Source of the DNA: Paenibacillus dendrobii
GTDB taxonomy: Bacteria; Bacillota; Bacilli; Paenibacillales; Paenibacillaceae
Length of the DNA: 64,000 nucleotides
Assembly (NCBI RefSeq): GCF_009807035.1
Contig: NZ_WUBI01000004.1
Coordinates: 62,001 to 126,000 of the forward strand
Direction: 5' to 3'
Shown here: positions 35,420 through 44,637 of the stretch, in pieces
Numbering within the stretch: the first letter of the stretch is position 1
Layout: each line of letters opens with the position of its first letter
Notes under the pieces: generated by a model
The model's input: only the letters and a program-made list of their open reading frames with translations
What the model was told of the DNA's origin: nothing
Databases searched by the model: none
Made by a program: the position numbers and the translations under genes

Positions 35420-36115
35420 ATGGAGAAGCAACGGAGGCATATTTATAAGATTCTGATTGTAGACGACGAACTCGATCTTCGCAAATTGCTTACTGATTAT
35501 TTTGAAATGAACGGCTATGTTGTCATGACGGCCAAAAACAGTCAGGAAGCGCTTCGGCATATCGAAAAGCAACCGGATCTTATTTTACTAGACATCAACA
35601 TGCCGGAGAAGGATGGTCTTGAATTGTGCAGGGCAGTCAGGAACTTCATTTCTTGTCCAATTTTATTTCTAACCGCCCGCGTGGAGGATGCGGATGTCAT
35701 CTCGGGTTTTCGAGCGGGAGGGGACGATTATATTCAAAAACCGTTTAGCATTCATGAACTAGGCGCGAGGGTAGAGGCTCATTTGCGTCGGGAAAACCGA
35801 AGCCAACATAAAACGTCGATCAAGTTCAGCGAAGACTTGGTGATCGATTATTCGGCTCGTTCTCTTTATTTCCGCGACGAACGAATTTCTTTGGCCAAAA
35901 AAGAGTTCGATATTATCGAGTTGCTGTCTACGTATCCCGGCATGGTATTCGACAAAGAACGTATTTTCGAGAAATTATGGGGAATTGGCGACGAGGGCGA
36001 TAGCGCTGTCATCGTGGAACATGTCAGGCGAATTCGTTACAAATTGAAAGAGCATGGCTGCGAAGACAGGATCGAGACGGTCTGGGGAGTAGGTTACAAA
36101 TGGCGAAAATCATAA
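35420..36115 (+). CDS. OmpR-family response regulator
   Basis: 231 residues from ATG 35420. The receiver domain has the acidic pair VDDE, phospho-acceptor in ILLDINMPE and switch Lys in QKPF. A C-terminal winged helix ends ETVWGVGYKWRKS. The kinase gene overlaps its end by 16 bases, and a penicillin-binding-type serine hydrolase follows, so the three form an operon likely concerned with cell-wall stress. The signal is not visible from sequence. Confidence 0.93.
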   Translation: MEKQRRHIYKILIVDDELDLRKLLTDYFEMNGYVVMTAKNSQEALRHIEKQPDLILLDINMPEKDGLELCRAVRNFISCPILFLTARVEDADVISGFRAGGDDYIQKPFSIHELGARVEAHLRRENRSQHKTSIKFSEDLVIDYSARSLYFRDERISLAKKEFDIIELLSTYPGMVFDKERIFEKLWGIGDEGDSAVIVEHVRRIRYKLKEHGCEDRIETVWGVGYKWRKS

Positions 36116-37206
36116 ACGGGCTACGATTGAAACGGATGAGTTTACTCAGGTCCTTCATCTTCATATGCTGTATGACACTAATCGCGGTATTAGCCGTTAT
36201 CGTATTGGAGTTTCAATGGGCCGAAAACATACGTCAGCGCAATGACGCGCATTCAATCTCAAACGGCTGGATACTGCCTTCGCTCATAGCGTTGGTGATG
36301 TTAACCGTAGCCGTTGGTATCGTTCTAATGGCTAGCCTTTATTACCGTTGGAAGTTAAGAAAACCGCTTGATCTCTTGATGAAGGCATCGGAGAAAATTT
36401 CTGCGAACGATCTGGGATTTCGGATTTCATACGACAGCAAGGATGAGATGGGCGAGTTATGCCGTGTTTTCGAAATCATGCGCGGCCAGTTGGAGAAGAA
36501 CTATCACTCATTATGGCGATCGGTTGAGGAACGAAAACAATTGAACGCGATTTTTGCACATGACTTGAGAACGCCTTTGTCTGTCCTGAAAGGAAATTCT
36601 GAGTTTCTGAGCGCCTATCTGCCCCAACGCAAAATCTCCGAAGAAAAGCTTTTGGACGTGATTCAGACGATGGGTGTACATATCGAGCGTCTCGAAAAAT
36701 ACACCGAGGCGATGGGTTCCATACAAAAGTTGGAGGACATGCCGGTTAGCAGCCACCCTATTGAAACGGATCAACTCATTGCTTTGCTTCATGAGAGCGG
36801 ACGCCAAATCATCGGAAATAGCGGCAAATCTTTCAACACGTCTGTTGCGGCGGATGCGAATAGCATTGCTGTTGATGTCCATTTGGTGCTGCAAGTCTTC
36901 GAGAATATAGCTGCGAACGCAGCGCGTTTTGCATTCGGACATGTAAGTATTCATTATTGCGTCAACAAGGGTAAACTGTCCATTACGGTTTCGGAGGATG
37001 GTACCGGCTTTACGGAAGCGGGGCTTCGTAAAGCGATGCTGCCCTTTTATCGCGGAGAGGTATCGGATGCCGACGAACACCATGGGATGGGCCTTTATAT
37101 CTGCAAAATCCTGTGCGAGAAACATGAGGGAAGTCTGCAAATAGACAACGGTCCCGATGGCGGGGGGCAAGTCACGGCCAGTTTTTTGAACGGCGTTGAT
37201 AAATAG
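36100..37206 (+). CDS. sensor histidine kinase
   Basis: 368 residues. Two membrane helices (about 15-35 and 62-84) with a short external loop, so it may sense within the membrane. A HAMP domain is followed by a HisKA helix with FAHDLRTPLSVLKG and a HATPase_c domain (ENIAANAARF, EDGTGF, HHGMGLYICK). The G2 box reads GMGL rather than GTGL, as in several intramembrane-sensing kinases. It overlaps the response-regulator gene by 16 bases, with strong translational coupling expected. Confidence 0.92.
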   Translation: MAKIINGLRLKRMSLLRSFIFICCMTLIAVLAVIVLEFQWAENIRQRNDAHSISNGWILPSLIALVMLTVAVGIVLMASLYYRWKLRKPLDLLMKASEKISANDLGFRISYDSKDEMGELCRVFEIMRGQLEKNYHSLWRSVEERKQLNAIFAHDLRTPLSVLKGNSEFLSAYLPQRKISEEKLLDVIQTMGVHIERLEKYTEAMGSIQKLEDMPVSSHPIETDQLIALLHESGRQIIGNSGKSFNTSVAADANSIAVDVHLVLQVFENIAANAARFAFGHVSIHYCVNKGKLSITVSEDGTGFTEAGLRKAMLPFYRGEVSDADEHHGMGLYICKILCEKHEGSLQIDNGPDGGGQVTASFLNGVDK

Positions 37207-37257
37207 TTGATTATTATCGATTAGCATCTCCTTATCAAGCGATGAGAGGTGCTAAAC

Positions 37258-38760
37258 ATGTTAATTGTACTAAAGAAAATGAGTTTGAGCTTGGGCTGCT
37301 TGTTATTGTCGGCAACCGCCTTCCTGGCTGAGCCGGCCTCAGCTGCCGAAGTCCATAACAAGGCAGACATACAGCAGAAAATTGATGATTTTGTAACGAA
37401 GACAATGAAAACGAACCATATTAAGGGTGCGGCCCTTGCGATCGCCAATAACGATGAGGTTTTCTATGCGCAAGGCTTCGGAGAACGATCCGATGGCAGC
37501 GAGATAGACGGTAGCGCCCTCTTTCCCATCGCCTCGCTAAGCAAACCGTTTACGGCGCTGGCCGTGCTGCAGTTGGTGGGCAAAGGGTTGATCGATCTAG
37601 ACGCCCCCTACGCAACCTACTTTCCCAATCTGTCCCCCAAGGACGAACGCGTTCGCGAGATTACGATCCGGAACTTGCTCAATCAGACGAGCGGTCTGAA
37701 TGATAAAGTGAATCCGGACATGACGAGATCCTCTCAATATGAGTCGTTGCAAGAAATTAACCGTTCGTTGGATGCGGTTAAGCTTGCTCATGACCCGGGA
37801 ACGGCGTATAACTATTACAATCCGAATTATGAATATTTGGCTTTGCTTGTGGAGCAAGTAAGCGGACGGAATTTCTCCGATTACTTGACGAGCGAAATAT
37901 TTAAGCCATTGGGCATGGATCATACCTTTAATGTCAGTTCTACACAGCAAATCAATCATAACTCCGCTATTACGCGGGGACATTACCTTGTGCTGGGGCG
38001 CCCCGTCAGTCAGAATGAACCCTCATGGTTTGTCGACGGTCCCGCCGGCATCGTCTCCACTGCCGAAGATATGGCGAAGTGGATGCTTTCCCAATATAAC
38101 GGCCGTCTTCTTTCACCGGAGCTGCTGGAACAGTACCATAAAGCGGGACAGATAAGTCCTTATGGAATGGGCTGGCTTGCTGAAGAGGATGATCAAGGGG
38201 GACGGACGATTTCCCATAGCGGAATTTTTTGGACGTATAAGTCGGAGATGACGATCTATTTGGACCAGCGGTTGGGCATTGCGATGATGTTTAACTCGGG
38301 ATTAAACGCTTTTATCGATTATGCGGCTTTTATCGACGGGATTGCAAAGATCATGCACGGCGAAGAACCTAGCGCTTCCATCCTCAACGGCGGAAATTTG
38401 GAGATCATGATGGTTCTCTTGATCATGGTGACGATTTGCTGGGGGACATATAGATTTATTCTTATAGGGAGAAGCAAGAAAGGCATCACAACAGGGAGAT
38501 TGATTTTTTCAACGATGGGAAGGGTAATTCCAATTTTAATTCTCCTGTTTTTGCCGTCAATCGCTACATTTATTGGCGGCGGACGAGTATTGCCTTGGTT
38601 TGGACTGTGGACCACCATGTCCTCTCTGATCTTATGGCTTGTCGTATTATCACTCATTAATATAGCGAATTTGGTATACCGGTTTAGAATGTATTACCTC
38701 TTGAAGAAGAGGCAACATTTTGTAAACGAAGGCAGAAATTTTTTGTCCACGAACCGATAG
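37258..38760 (+). CDS. membrane-attached serine hydrolase (class C beta-lactamase/PBP fold)
   Basis: 500 residues from ATG 37258 (GAGAGGTG upstream). A signal peptide (LSLGCLLLSATAFLAEPASA) is followed by a beta-lactamase-fold domain. The catalytic motifs are S93-L-S-K96, Y186-Y-N188 and H320-S-G. The last ~120 residues add about four membrane helices, so the enzyme domain faces outward and is anchored. Such proteins act as DD-peptidases, D-amino-acid esterases or in peptide-antibiotic resistance. It follows the two-component genes by 51 bases and is the likely target of the regulator. Confidence 0.9.
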   Translation: MLIVLKKMSLSLGCLLLSATAFLAEPASAAEVHNKADIQQKIDDFVTKTMKTNHIKGAALAIANNDEVFYAQGFGERSDGSEIDGSALFPIASLSKPFTALAVLQLVGKGLIDLDAPYATYFPNLSPKDERVREITIRNLLNQTSGLNDKVNPDMTRSSQYESLQEINRSLDAVKLAHDPGTAYNYYNPNYEYLALLVEQVSGRNFSDYLTSEIFKPLGMDHTFNVSSTQQINHNSAITRGHYLVLGRPVSQNEPSWFVDGPAGIVSTAEDMAKWMLSQYNGRLLSPELLEQYHKAGQISPYGMGWLAEEDDQGGRTISHSGIFWTYKSEMTIYLDQRLGIAMMFNSGLNAFIDYAAFIDGIAKIMHGEEPSASILNGGNLEIMMVLLIMVTICWGTYRFILIGRSKKGITTGRLIFSTMGRVIPILILLFLPSIATFIGGGRVLPWFGLWTTMSSLILWLVVLSLINIANLVYRFRMYYLLKKRQHFVNEGRNFLSTNR

Positions 38761-38771
38761 GGTAGACAAGA

Positions 38772-38814
38772 GGGGCGTTCCCAAGTCATTCATGATGACT
38801 TATGGGAATGCCCC
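38772..38814. terminator. bidirectional terminator between convergent genes
   Basis: GGGGCGTTCCC pairs with GGGAATGCCCC around an inner AAGTCAT/ATGACTT stem, between the serine hydrolase (+) and the alpha/beta hydrolase (-). Confidence 0.8.
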
Positions 38815-38861
38815 GTACTTATAAGGCAATAGACAAGCATTTGGGCTACTGATGTTTATGC

Positions 38862-39689
38862 TTAATTTGATTGCAAGAATTTTAATACGGCACTCATGAA
38901 TTCCGTTTGATACTCGATATTCGAGAGGTGAACGGACGGCAGCAGGACGAACGTTGTGTTCGGTACCGAGTCAGCAATCAATTTGCCGTGGCCGGGAAGC
39001 GTCACGGTATCATATTGGCCGGCAATGACCAATGTTGGGCTATTGACGAGGGAAACAGTCCGGCGCATATCCATGTCGCGGATCGCAGCCCAGCTTCCTG
39101 CGATTCCTTGCGGACGAGTAGCAAGCACCATCTTGCGGAAGGAGTCGACGACCGCTTTCTCCTCTTCCAGCATATGCGAAGGAAACCAGTTCTTGATGAA
39201 GCTTTCGGCGAATTCGGGAAGGTTCTCCGGCTGCAGCACAGAGTTGATTAGGCCTTGCCATTGTTCGGCCGGTCCCAGGTAGGAGGATGTATTGCTTAGA
39301 ATCAGCCGGTCGATCCGCTCTGGAGCGTGAATACCGAGCCATTGGCCGACGGCACCGCCTAACGATAATCCGAGGAAATGCACCTTTTCAATGTGAAGAG
39401 CATCCAGGAGTTCGACGACATCTCGTCCCAGTCTGTCAAACGAATAGGGGCCGCCGGGCGTATCCGAGTCGCCATGCCCTCTATAGTCATAGCGAAGGAC
39501 GTGGAAATGCTGAGAAAATTCAGCTATTTGGCCGTCCCACATGTTCATCGTGGTGGCAATGGAGTTCGCAAGCATCAATACTGGCTTTTCGGTTGATCCA
39601 TCGATTCGATAAGCAATTCGAACGCCATCAATGGTCGTGAAATATTTTAACCCATCTACCTCTTGCGTTTTGTTCAAAGTCGTTGGCAT
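38862..39689 (-). CDS. alpha/beta hydrolase, 3-oxoadipate enol-lactonase-like
   Basis: 275 residues from the ATG at 39689 (AAGGGAGAG upstream), not the longer frame to 39740. Visible features are the nucleophile elbow GLSLGG, the oxyanion region LANSIATTMNMWD, YDYRGHGDSD and the late His in PSVHLSNIE, which together resemble PcaD. The substrate is uncertain, as other pca genes are absent. It is divergent from an Lrp/AsnC-type regulator (39837), which probably controls it. Confidence 0.85.
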   Translation of the reverse strand: MPTTLNKTQEVDGLKYFTTIDGVRIAYRIDGSTEKPVLMLANSIATTMNMWDGQIAEFSQHFHVLRYDYRGHGDSDTPGGPYSFDRLGRDVVELLDALHIEKVHFLGLSLGGAVGQWLGIHAPERIDRLILSNTSSYLGPAEQWQGLINSVLQPENLPEFAESFIKNWFPSHMLEEEKAVVDSFRKMVLATRPQGIAGSWAAIRDMDMRRTVSLVNSPTLVIAGQYDTVTLPGHGKLIADSVPNTTFVLLPSVHLSNIEYQTEFMSAVLKFLQSN

Positions 39690-39836
39690 ATGTTCGCTCT
39701 CCCTTACTGGTTTATAGTGGAATCTTATTGGATTTGGCATACAATTTAAATTGGATTATTAAGAAGTAAGGGGCCTGAAAACTTAATTCTATCGTTGTTT
39801 TCGAAACTAACTTTAATAAAATGAGGTGCACGGACT

Positions 39837-40274
39837 ATGGACCGGATAGACAATCAGATCTTGTCGATCATTCATGAGAATGCCCGCATTACGGTCTCTG
39901 AGATGAGCCGGAAAATCGCGATGTCGCAGCCTGCCGTAACGGAACGACTTCGGAGGCTGGAGGAGCAAGGAGTCATAACGGGCTATAGGGCAGTGCTTTC
40001 TCCATCTAAACTTGGCAAGTATACAACGGCGTTTGTTTTGTTTAAATCGAAAAACTGCAAGGAATTCGAGGAGTTTGGAGAGGCGGCGCCCGAGATTGTC
40101 GATTTCTACAGAACAAGCGGGGAGTATAACTATTTATTGAAGGTTGTAACTGAAACAAGCGAAACCTTGGAAGCCTTCCTTGAAAGCTGCAACACATTTG
40201 GATTCTCATCGACGCTTGTTGTCCTGTCCACGCGTTTTGAGGATAAAGGTCTTATTACAAGCCAGGATGCATGA
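39837..40274 (+). CDS. Lrp/AsnC-family transcriptional regulator
   Basis: 145 residues. An N-terminal HTH (DRIDNQILSIIHENARITVSE, then MSQPAVTERLRRL) and a RAM/AsnC ligand-binding domain (about 68-140) give standard Lrp length. It likely responds to a small amino-acid-like ligand and controls the divergent hydrolase gene. A run of AT-rich sequence between them holds the promoters. Confidence 0.92.
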   Translation: MDRIDNQILSIIHENARITVSEMSRKIAMSQPAVTERLRRLEEQGVITGYRAVLSPSKLGKYTTAFVLFKSKNCKEFEEFGEAAPEIVDFYRTSGEYNYLLKVVTETSETLEAFLESCNTFGFSSTLVVLSTRFEDKGLITSQDA

Positions 40275-40380
40275 AACTTCAACGTCATTTCACGGATAGC
40301 GCCGTGCGGAATGCGCTCCCAAAAAACGCGGCGGTCGCGCTCTGCCCTCAATCGGTTAGGGAGGTTCGATATAATAAAGA

Positions 40381-40423
40381 AAACAACACGTAGTGTACAA
40401 TGCACTCGTGTTGTTTCGTTTTT
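40381..40423. terminator. rho-independent terminator
   Basis: AAACAACACG pairs with CGTGTTGTTT, with an inner AGTG/CACT, followed by CGTTTTT. It lies after the Lrp gene and convergent with the fragment at 40422. Confidence 0.85.
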
Positions 40424-40764
40424 AGATGGAGTTTGCGTTCAGCAAAATTCTTCCCCGTCCATGTCTTGCTTCACTTTTTTCCAGCGCTTTATCCGCTTGG
40501 CTTAAAGGGAATATAGAATCAATCTCTGCCTTAATCACGCCTTCGGCCATTAATTCCGTTAAGCTCTGCAAGTTCTCGCGGGTTGGAAATTTGGTATTGA
40601 ATTTAGCTGTTACGCCATGCTTCTGAGCGTTCTCTTGGGATGGATCCTGAGTCAAAGAGACGAGGATTCCGCCCTTCTTCAGAACGGACCTGGTCTCCGT
40701 CTCGCCTCCAACAGAATCGACGACCAGATCGACTTCTTTGGCGACGTCTTCAGCTGAAGCGTTC
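40422..40764 (-). pseudogene. 3' fragment of a zinc-type alcohol/quinone dehydrogenase gene
   Basis: Reads EDVAKEVDLVVDSVGGETE, GGILVSLTQDPS, then the family end KALEKSEARHGRGRILLN. This is about 110 C-terminal residues of a zinc-binding dehydrogenase-like protein. The N-terminal catalytic domain is absent: coding similarity ends near 40765, where a fragment of another gene on the opposite strand begins. Confidence 0.82.
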
Positions 40765-40923
40765 AGGCAATTATCAGCTTTTGAAGATATTAAGAATATT
40801 GTATTTAGTGCTTTCAACGCGGGCATTAAAGATGTGGATTTGTTCATTGCCGTCTTTTTGCTTATTGGATCCATTTCAAGTGCTGTCTTCATTCACAAGA
40901 AAAAGAAACCTGATTCTGAATAA
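40765..40923 (+). pseudogene. C-terminal fragment of a membrane transporter
   Basis: About 50 codons ending KKKKPDSE-stop, with one membrane helix (LFIAVFLLIGSISSAVFI) preceded by an amphipathic stretch. The pattern is that of the last helix and basic tail of an MFS exporter. Nothing of the rest of the gene is present, and it is fused head-to-head with the dehydrogenase fragment. Confidence 0.5.
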
Positions 40924-41002
40924 GCAGTCACGGGTGTTCGGAGTTTTTCACGTACTTCACTGCTAATGTGAAAAAATAATTATTGAGTAAGTATTTAAAA
41001 TC

Positions 41003-41033
41003 AGGCCGCCGACTACCTCGGCGGCCCTTGTTA
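41003..41033. terminator. hairpin terminator
   Basis: GGCCGCC pairs with GGCGGCC, then CTTGTT. Similar GGCCGCC hairpins occur at 43781 and, imperfectly, near 35325. Confidence 0.65.
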
Positions 41034-41107
41034 ATATTTATGAGAGCTTGATTATAGTCCAGGTAGTGAACAAGGAAAGACCGGCCCCTATGCACGGTGG
41101 AGACCTT

Positions 41108-41154
41108 TTCGCCGATAGATCCGTTAAGCTGAACCGTACCACAAGTAGGGCGAA
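41108..41154 (+). repeat. attachment-type junction (site 6)
   Basis: The core GAACCGTACCACAAGTAG (41131-41148) encodes EPYHK-stop. It is preceded by TTCGCCGATAGATCCGTTAA and followed by GGCGAAATGG. Confidence 0.82.
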
Positions 41155-41289
41155 ATGGAGTACTAACAGCTGCAACTGTGCGAAGTCTGGTCGGCGTTTC
41201 AAAGCGATGCGACTTTTGTCAAATTTCCTGAATTTTTTCAATATGCGCAATCCCGTTTATTCATGCTAGAACTTGAGATAGGCTTGCTC

Positions 41290-42708
41290 CTAACTTGGCT
41301 TACGGCTGATGAATAAGAACGTAATCACTCCTCCGCCAGCAAGTACGAAGGCCGAGATCATTAGCGCCGAATTGAAACCGGCTGCGGATTCAGCATGCGC
41401 GCTGCCAACGTTCATGCATAAGCTAAGAACGGCAACGCCTAGAGCGGCTCCGAGCTGGCGGATTGAGTTCAGAGCACCGGAGGCGACGCCGGCATGGCCA
41501 GGGGGAGAAGCGGTTACGATAGATGTCACCAGCGGTGGAATGGTTAAAGAGAGCCCATAACCGATCAAGAATAGACCGACGAATAGAAGCCAGTAGAAGT
41601 CCCCGTTTGAGATCGTCAGCATGATCGTGCCGATAGAGGTGAGGAAGAAGCCGCATATCATGGGCAGCCTCACGCCGACGCGGTTTACGATACGGCTTGT
41701 TATCATCGGATTTATCATCATCGGCAAGGTGAGTGGAAGGAAAGCGAGTCCGGTCAAGAGAGCGGAATAGCCTTGGCTTTGCTGAAAGAAGAAGGTGAGT
41801 ACGAACAAGCAACCGGATAACCCGAAGTTAACTGCCAATCCGGCGGCGAGCCCCGCCGAAATGCTGCGTCGCCGAAGCAGCTGAACGGGCAGCATTGGCG
41901 ATTTGCTTCGGGCCTCGACGACGGCAAATAGAAGCAGGCTAATAATAGCCACAGTAATAGCAGTAATCACGGAGAGGGAGCTCCAACCTAACGAGCCTCC
42001 TTCGACAAGTGCAAAGGTCAGCGTAAGGAAGAATAAGGTTGCTGTCAGTTGACCTGTAAGGTCAAGGGTGCGGTCCGTATTGCGCTGTGTCTCACTGGCG
42101 TTTAGGACGATGAGGAACAGGCTCAAGACTGCGATCGGAATATTCACCATAAAGATGCTTCGCCATCCGAACCAATCGACAAGCATCCCCCCCATGACAG
42201 GTCCTGCAGCTAAAGCTACGCCGGAGATGGAAGCAAAGACTCCAAGCGCTTTCGTCCGTTCTTTCGGATCCTGATAGATGGAGGCAAGTAGCGCTAGTGA
42301 AGCGGATGTCATTGCCGCGCCACCGATGCCAAGTAACCCTCGTAGCACGATCAATAATTCTAGTGAAGAGGCAGCGGATGAAAAGGCGGAAGTAATTGCG
42401 AAAAGGATAAGTCCACCGCCGAAGATGCGTTTGGCTCCATACCGGTCGGACAGCGATCCCATACTGAGCAACAGGCTGGCGAACAAGACGGTATAGGCGT
42501 TAACCACCCACTCGAGAGATGTAAAATGGCCGCCCATATCGGTATGAATGGCAGGCAGCGCAACCGTTACAATTGTCGTATCGAGCAACACCATGAAGTA
42601 ACCCAGAGAAAGCCCGAACAAAGCGAGAGATTTCTTTTTGGTTGTTATTAAGAAATCTGCCGTTGAAGATGGATCTGTTGATGAATTTGATTGAGTCGGT
42701 ATTGGCAT
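41290..42708 (-). CDS. DHA2-family MFS efflux transporter
   Basis: 472 residues, 14 predicted helices. Markers are LLDTTIVTVALPAI (helix 1), MGSLSDRYGAKR (motif A) and SGVALAAGPVMGG (motif C). The ATG follows AGGAGGTG. Probable proton-driven multidrug exporter. It is divergent from an XRE/MmyB-type regulator at 42833, the usual arrangement in which the regulator controls the transporter. Confidence 0.93.
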   Translation of the reverse strand: MPIPTQSNSSTDPSSTADFLITTKKKSLALFGLSLGYFMVLLDTTIVTVALPAIHTDMGGHFTSLEWVVNAYTVLFASLLLSMGSLSDRYGAKRIFGGGLILFAITSAFSSAASSLELLIVLRGLLGIGGAAMTSASLALLASIYQDPKERTKALGVFASISGVALAAGPVMGGMLVDWFGWRSIFMVNIPIAVLSLFLIVLNASETQRNTDRTLDLTGQLTATLFFLTLTFALVEGGSLGWSSLSVITAITVAIISLLLFAVVEARSKSPMLPVQLLRRRSISAGLAAGLAVNFGLSGCLFVLTFFFQQSQGYSALLTGLAFLPLTLPMMINPMITSRIVNRVGVRLPMICGFFLTSIGTIMLTISNGDFYWLLFVGLFLIGYGLSLTIPPLVTSIVTASPPGHAGVASGALNSIRQLGAALGVAVLSLCMNVGSAHAESAAGFNSALMISAFVLAGGGVITFLFISRKPS

Positions 42709-42832
42709 ACCGCACCTCCTATTTCCCTTATTTTCTCAAAATAAGTGTATAATTAAGGAAACAGGTTAACGAGATGATGGTTCATCATAGGATTCTTACT
42801 CCTACAATGGCGGATGTTCTGGTGGATAGGAG

Positions 42833-43693
42833 ATGGAGCAAACGATGGATATGACCAGGCTTGAGCAACTGGGGCAATTCCTGCGTACGAGGCGAGAGCG
42901 GCTCACACCGGAGGCATTGGGATTACCTAATGATGGCAAAAGGCGGACTCCCGGCCTTAGACGTAGTGAGGTAGCGATGGTCGCTAAGGTTAGCGTCGAT
43001 TGGTATACATGGATGGAGCAGGGAAGGAATATTCAGGTCTCTGCACAGGTGCTTGATAGCATCGCCAGAGCGTTGCAACTGGATGCCAGCGAAAGGAAGC
43101 ATCTGTATTTGCTGGCGACGAGGCAGTTTCCCGCGGATGTTTTGCATACGGAACTAACCGAGGTAAGTGCTACGCTGCAGCATGTTCTGGACCGGCTCGA
43201 ATACAGCCCGGCCATCGTAACCGATGCGCGCTGGAACGTTGTCGCATGGAATCTAGCGGCGTGCGCCACTGTCGGCGATTATCGCGTCATGCCGGAGAGT
43301 GAACGAAACATGGTATGGAGGGCATTCACCTCACCGTATTTGCGGCAACTACTGCGGGACAAATGGGAGGAACACGCCCAAATAAGACTCGCCCAGTTTC
43401 GAGCAAGCTACGGAACGTATGCCGGAGACCCTTGGTGGGAGGAATTCATCATCGGGCTTTCCAATGTAAGCTCCCATTTTCGGGAATGGTGGGCGAAACA
43501 TGAGGTGCTTCCGGTATCGGAAGGGAACAAGGTATATTTCCATCCGGAAGTCGGGGAACTGACGTTAGAACATATTACGTTCCAACTGAGCGATGCTCCC
43601 GGCCTGCGGGTGATGGTCAATACGCCGATCGGCGAAACGGAAGGAAAGATCAAACGGTTGACTGAGAACCTGAAGAACATCTCGCATCCATAA
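42833..43693 (+). CDS. XRE-type regulator with MmyB-like ligand-binding domain
   Basis: 286 residues. The N-terminal HTH_XRE domain has the GLRRSEVAMVAKVSVDWYTW motif of the MmyB group. A C-terminal PAS-like MmyB ligand-binding domain (about 110-270) has ARWNVVAWN. These regulators often bind fatty-acid-like ligands and control a neighbouring oxidoreductase or transporter gene. The start could be ATG 42833 or 42845; both have purine-rich upstream sequence. Confidence 0.92.
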   Translation: MEQTMDMTRLEQLGQFLRTRRERLTPEALGLPNDGKRRTPGLRRSEVAMVAKVSVDWYTWMEQGRNIQVSAQVLDSIARALQLDASERKHLYLLATRQFPADVLHTELTEVSATLQHVLDRLEYSPAIVTDARWNVVAWNLAACATVGDYRVMPESERNMVWRAFTSPYLRQLLRDKWEEHAQIRLAQFRASYGTYAGDPWWEEFIIGLSNVSSHFREWWAKHEVLPVSEGNKVYFHPEVGELTLEHITFQLSDAPGLRVMVNTPIGETEGKIKRLTENLKNISHP

Positions 43694-43780
43694 TTGGCGT
43701 TATTACACAGCAGTTCAAGTAGAGAACAACCAGTGTAAAGTTTGACCGTAGGCAAACGATAGTTAAAACACTGGCAATCA

Positions 43781-43804
43781 GGCCGCCGATTTACTCCGGT
43801 GGCC
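43781..43804 (+). terminator. hairpin terminator
   Basis: GGCCGCC with GGTGGCC (one G-T pair), after the MmyB-type gene. Same family as 41003. Confidence 0.55.
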
Positions 43805-43852
43805 TTCGTGCATCACTATATAGGCATAAATGTCATTTTTGAAGAATCGAAA

Positions 43853-44453
43853 CTATGCGATCGATCGCTCCTCCAACACATCCACTCTCTCCTGCAATCC
43901 ATCTACAACTTCCTTCGGTATTTCCCTGACCGTGATATCTCCCCTAAGAAAAGCAGCCAATTTGTTATTTCGGCCAATCCATCCGGACGATGAACATTGA
44001 CGAAGGTCTTTAAAATGGCCGTAGTTTGATAAGGATTGGTGTATGAAATTGTAATTTTAATGGATGATACTTTTTGAACTAGGCAATCGCCGTGGGACCG
44101 AGCTCGAGGACCATGTTGATGGCTTCTTCCTGCTTGCTTAGTTCTTCTACAATCTTCTTTTTTTGCTTATTCTTTTTTTCTCGGGGGATGGTTTGACATT
44201 GGTGAGATTATGATAAAAAGAACTTTAATTTCATTATAGGTAGAGCGGGCAGTGGGCAGGACAGAGTTGTTCATTACAAAGTAACCCCCGTCTCTCCCGA
44301 CTTCGGCGACCAGAGGCTTCCTGTTGCTTCAATTTCTCTGATGTCTCGAATCGCCGTCGATCGCGAGATGTTAAACTCATGCATAATTTCCGATATGGTG
44401 GCGCGGTTGTTGATGTACCGCATGATGATGTTAATCCGTTCTACTTTTTTCAT
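43853..44453 (-). pseudogene. decayed HTH-WYL regulator gene
   Basis: The 5' part (ATG at 44453 down to about 44275) reads MKKVERINIIMRYINNR and FNISRSTAIRDIREIEATG, clearly related to the intact regulator at 27412. The 3' part (about 44010-43853) reads ITNWLLFLGE and, in a shifted frame, REIPKEVVDGLQERVDVLEE, the WYL C-terminal end. The middle is replaced by unrelated sequence, including a possible frameshifted small frame at about 44100-44190 (EELSKQEEAINMVLELG). Confidence 0.75.
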
Positions 44454-44456
44454 CGG

Positions 44457-44616
44457 GCCCTCTAAACAGTACCATATTTTGACATGATTTATCGTTATTA
44501 TAAACCCATCAAGTGGAAAACAAATGACTTGATCAAAAAATAGGAGCTTGGACAATGGCCCTTGAAGAGAAAGAAAGCTTTAGCGAAATGTGAATTCCGG
44601 TTGTGAAGAAGTAAAC
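44457..44616 (+). repeat. direct repeat L flanking the DoxX gene
   Basis: Begins CCCTCTAAACAGTACCATAT and ends GTTGTGAAGAAGTAAACG. The repeat at 45064-45222 has the same beginning and end. Each contains a degenerate effector-binding-protein gene. Confidence 0.7.
44555..44614 (+). pseudogene. collapsed Cass2-type effector-binding gene (fossil 1)
   Basis: Twenty codons: MALEEKESFSEM, TGA stop, IPVVKK-stop. The N-terminal and C-terminal ends match the intact protein at 26317 (EHKKSF, EFWVPVVKK), with the whole middle deleted and a Trp codon turned into TGA. Confidence 0.7.
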
Positions 44617-44637
44617 GATACCAGAGGAGGAATGGAA

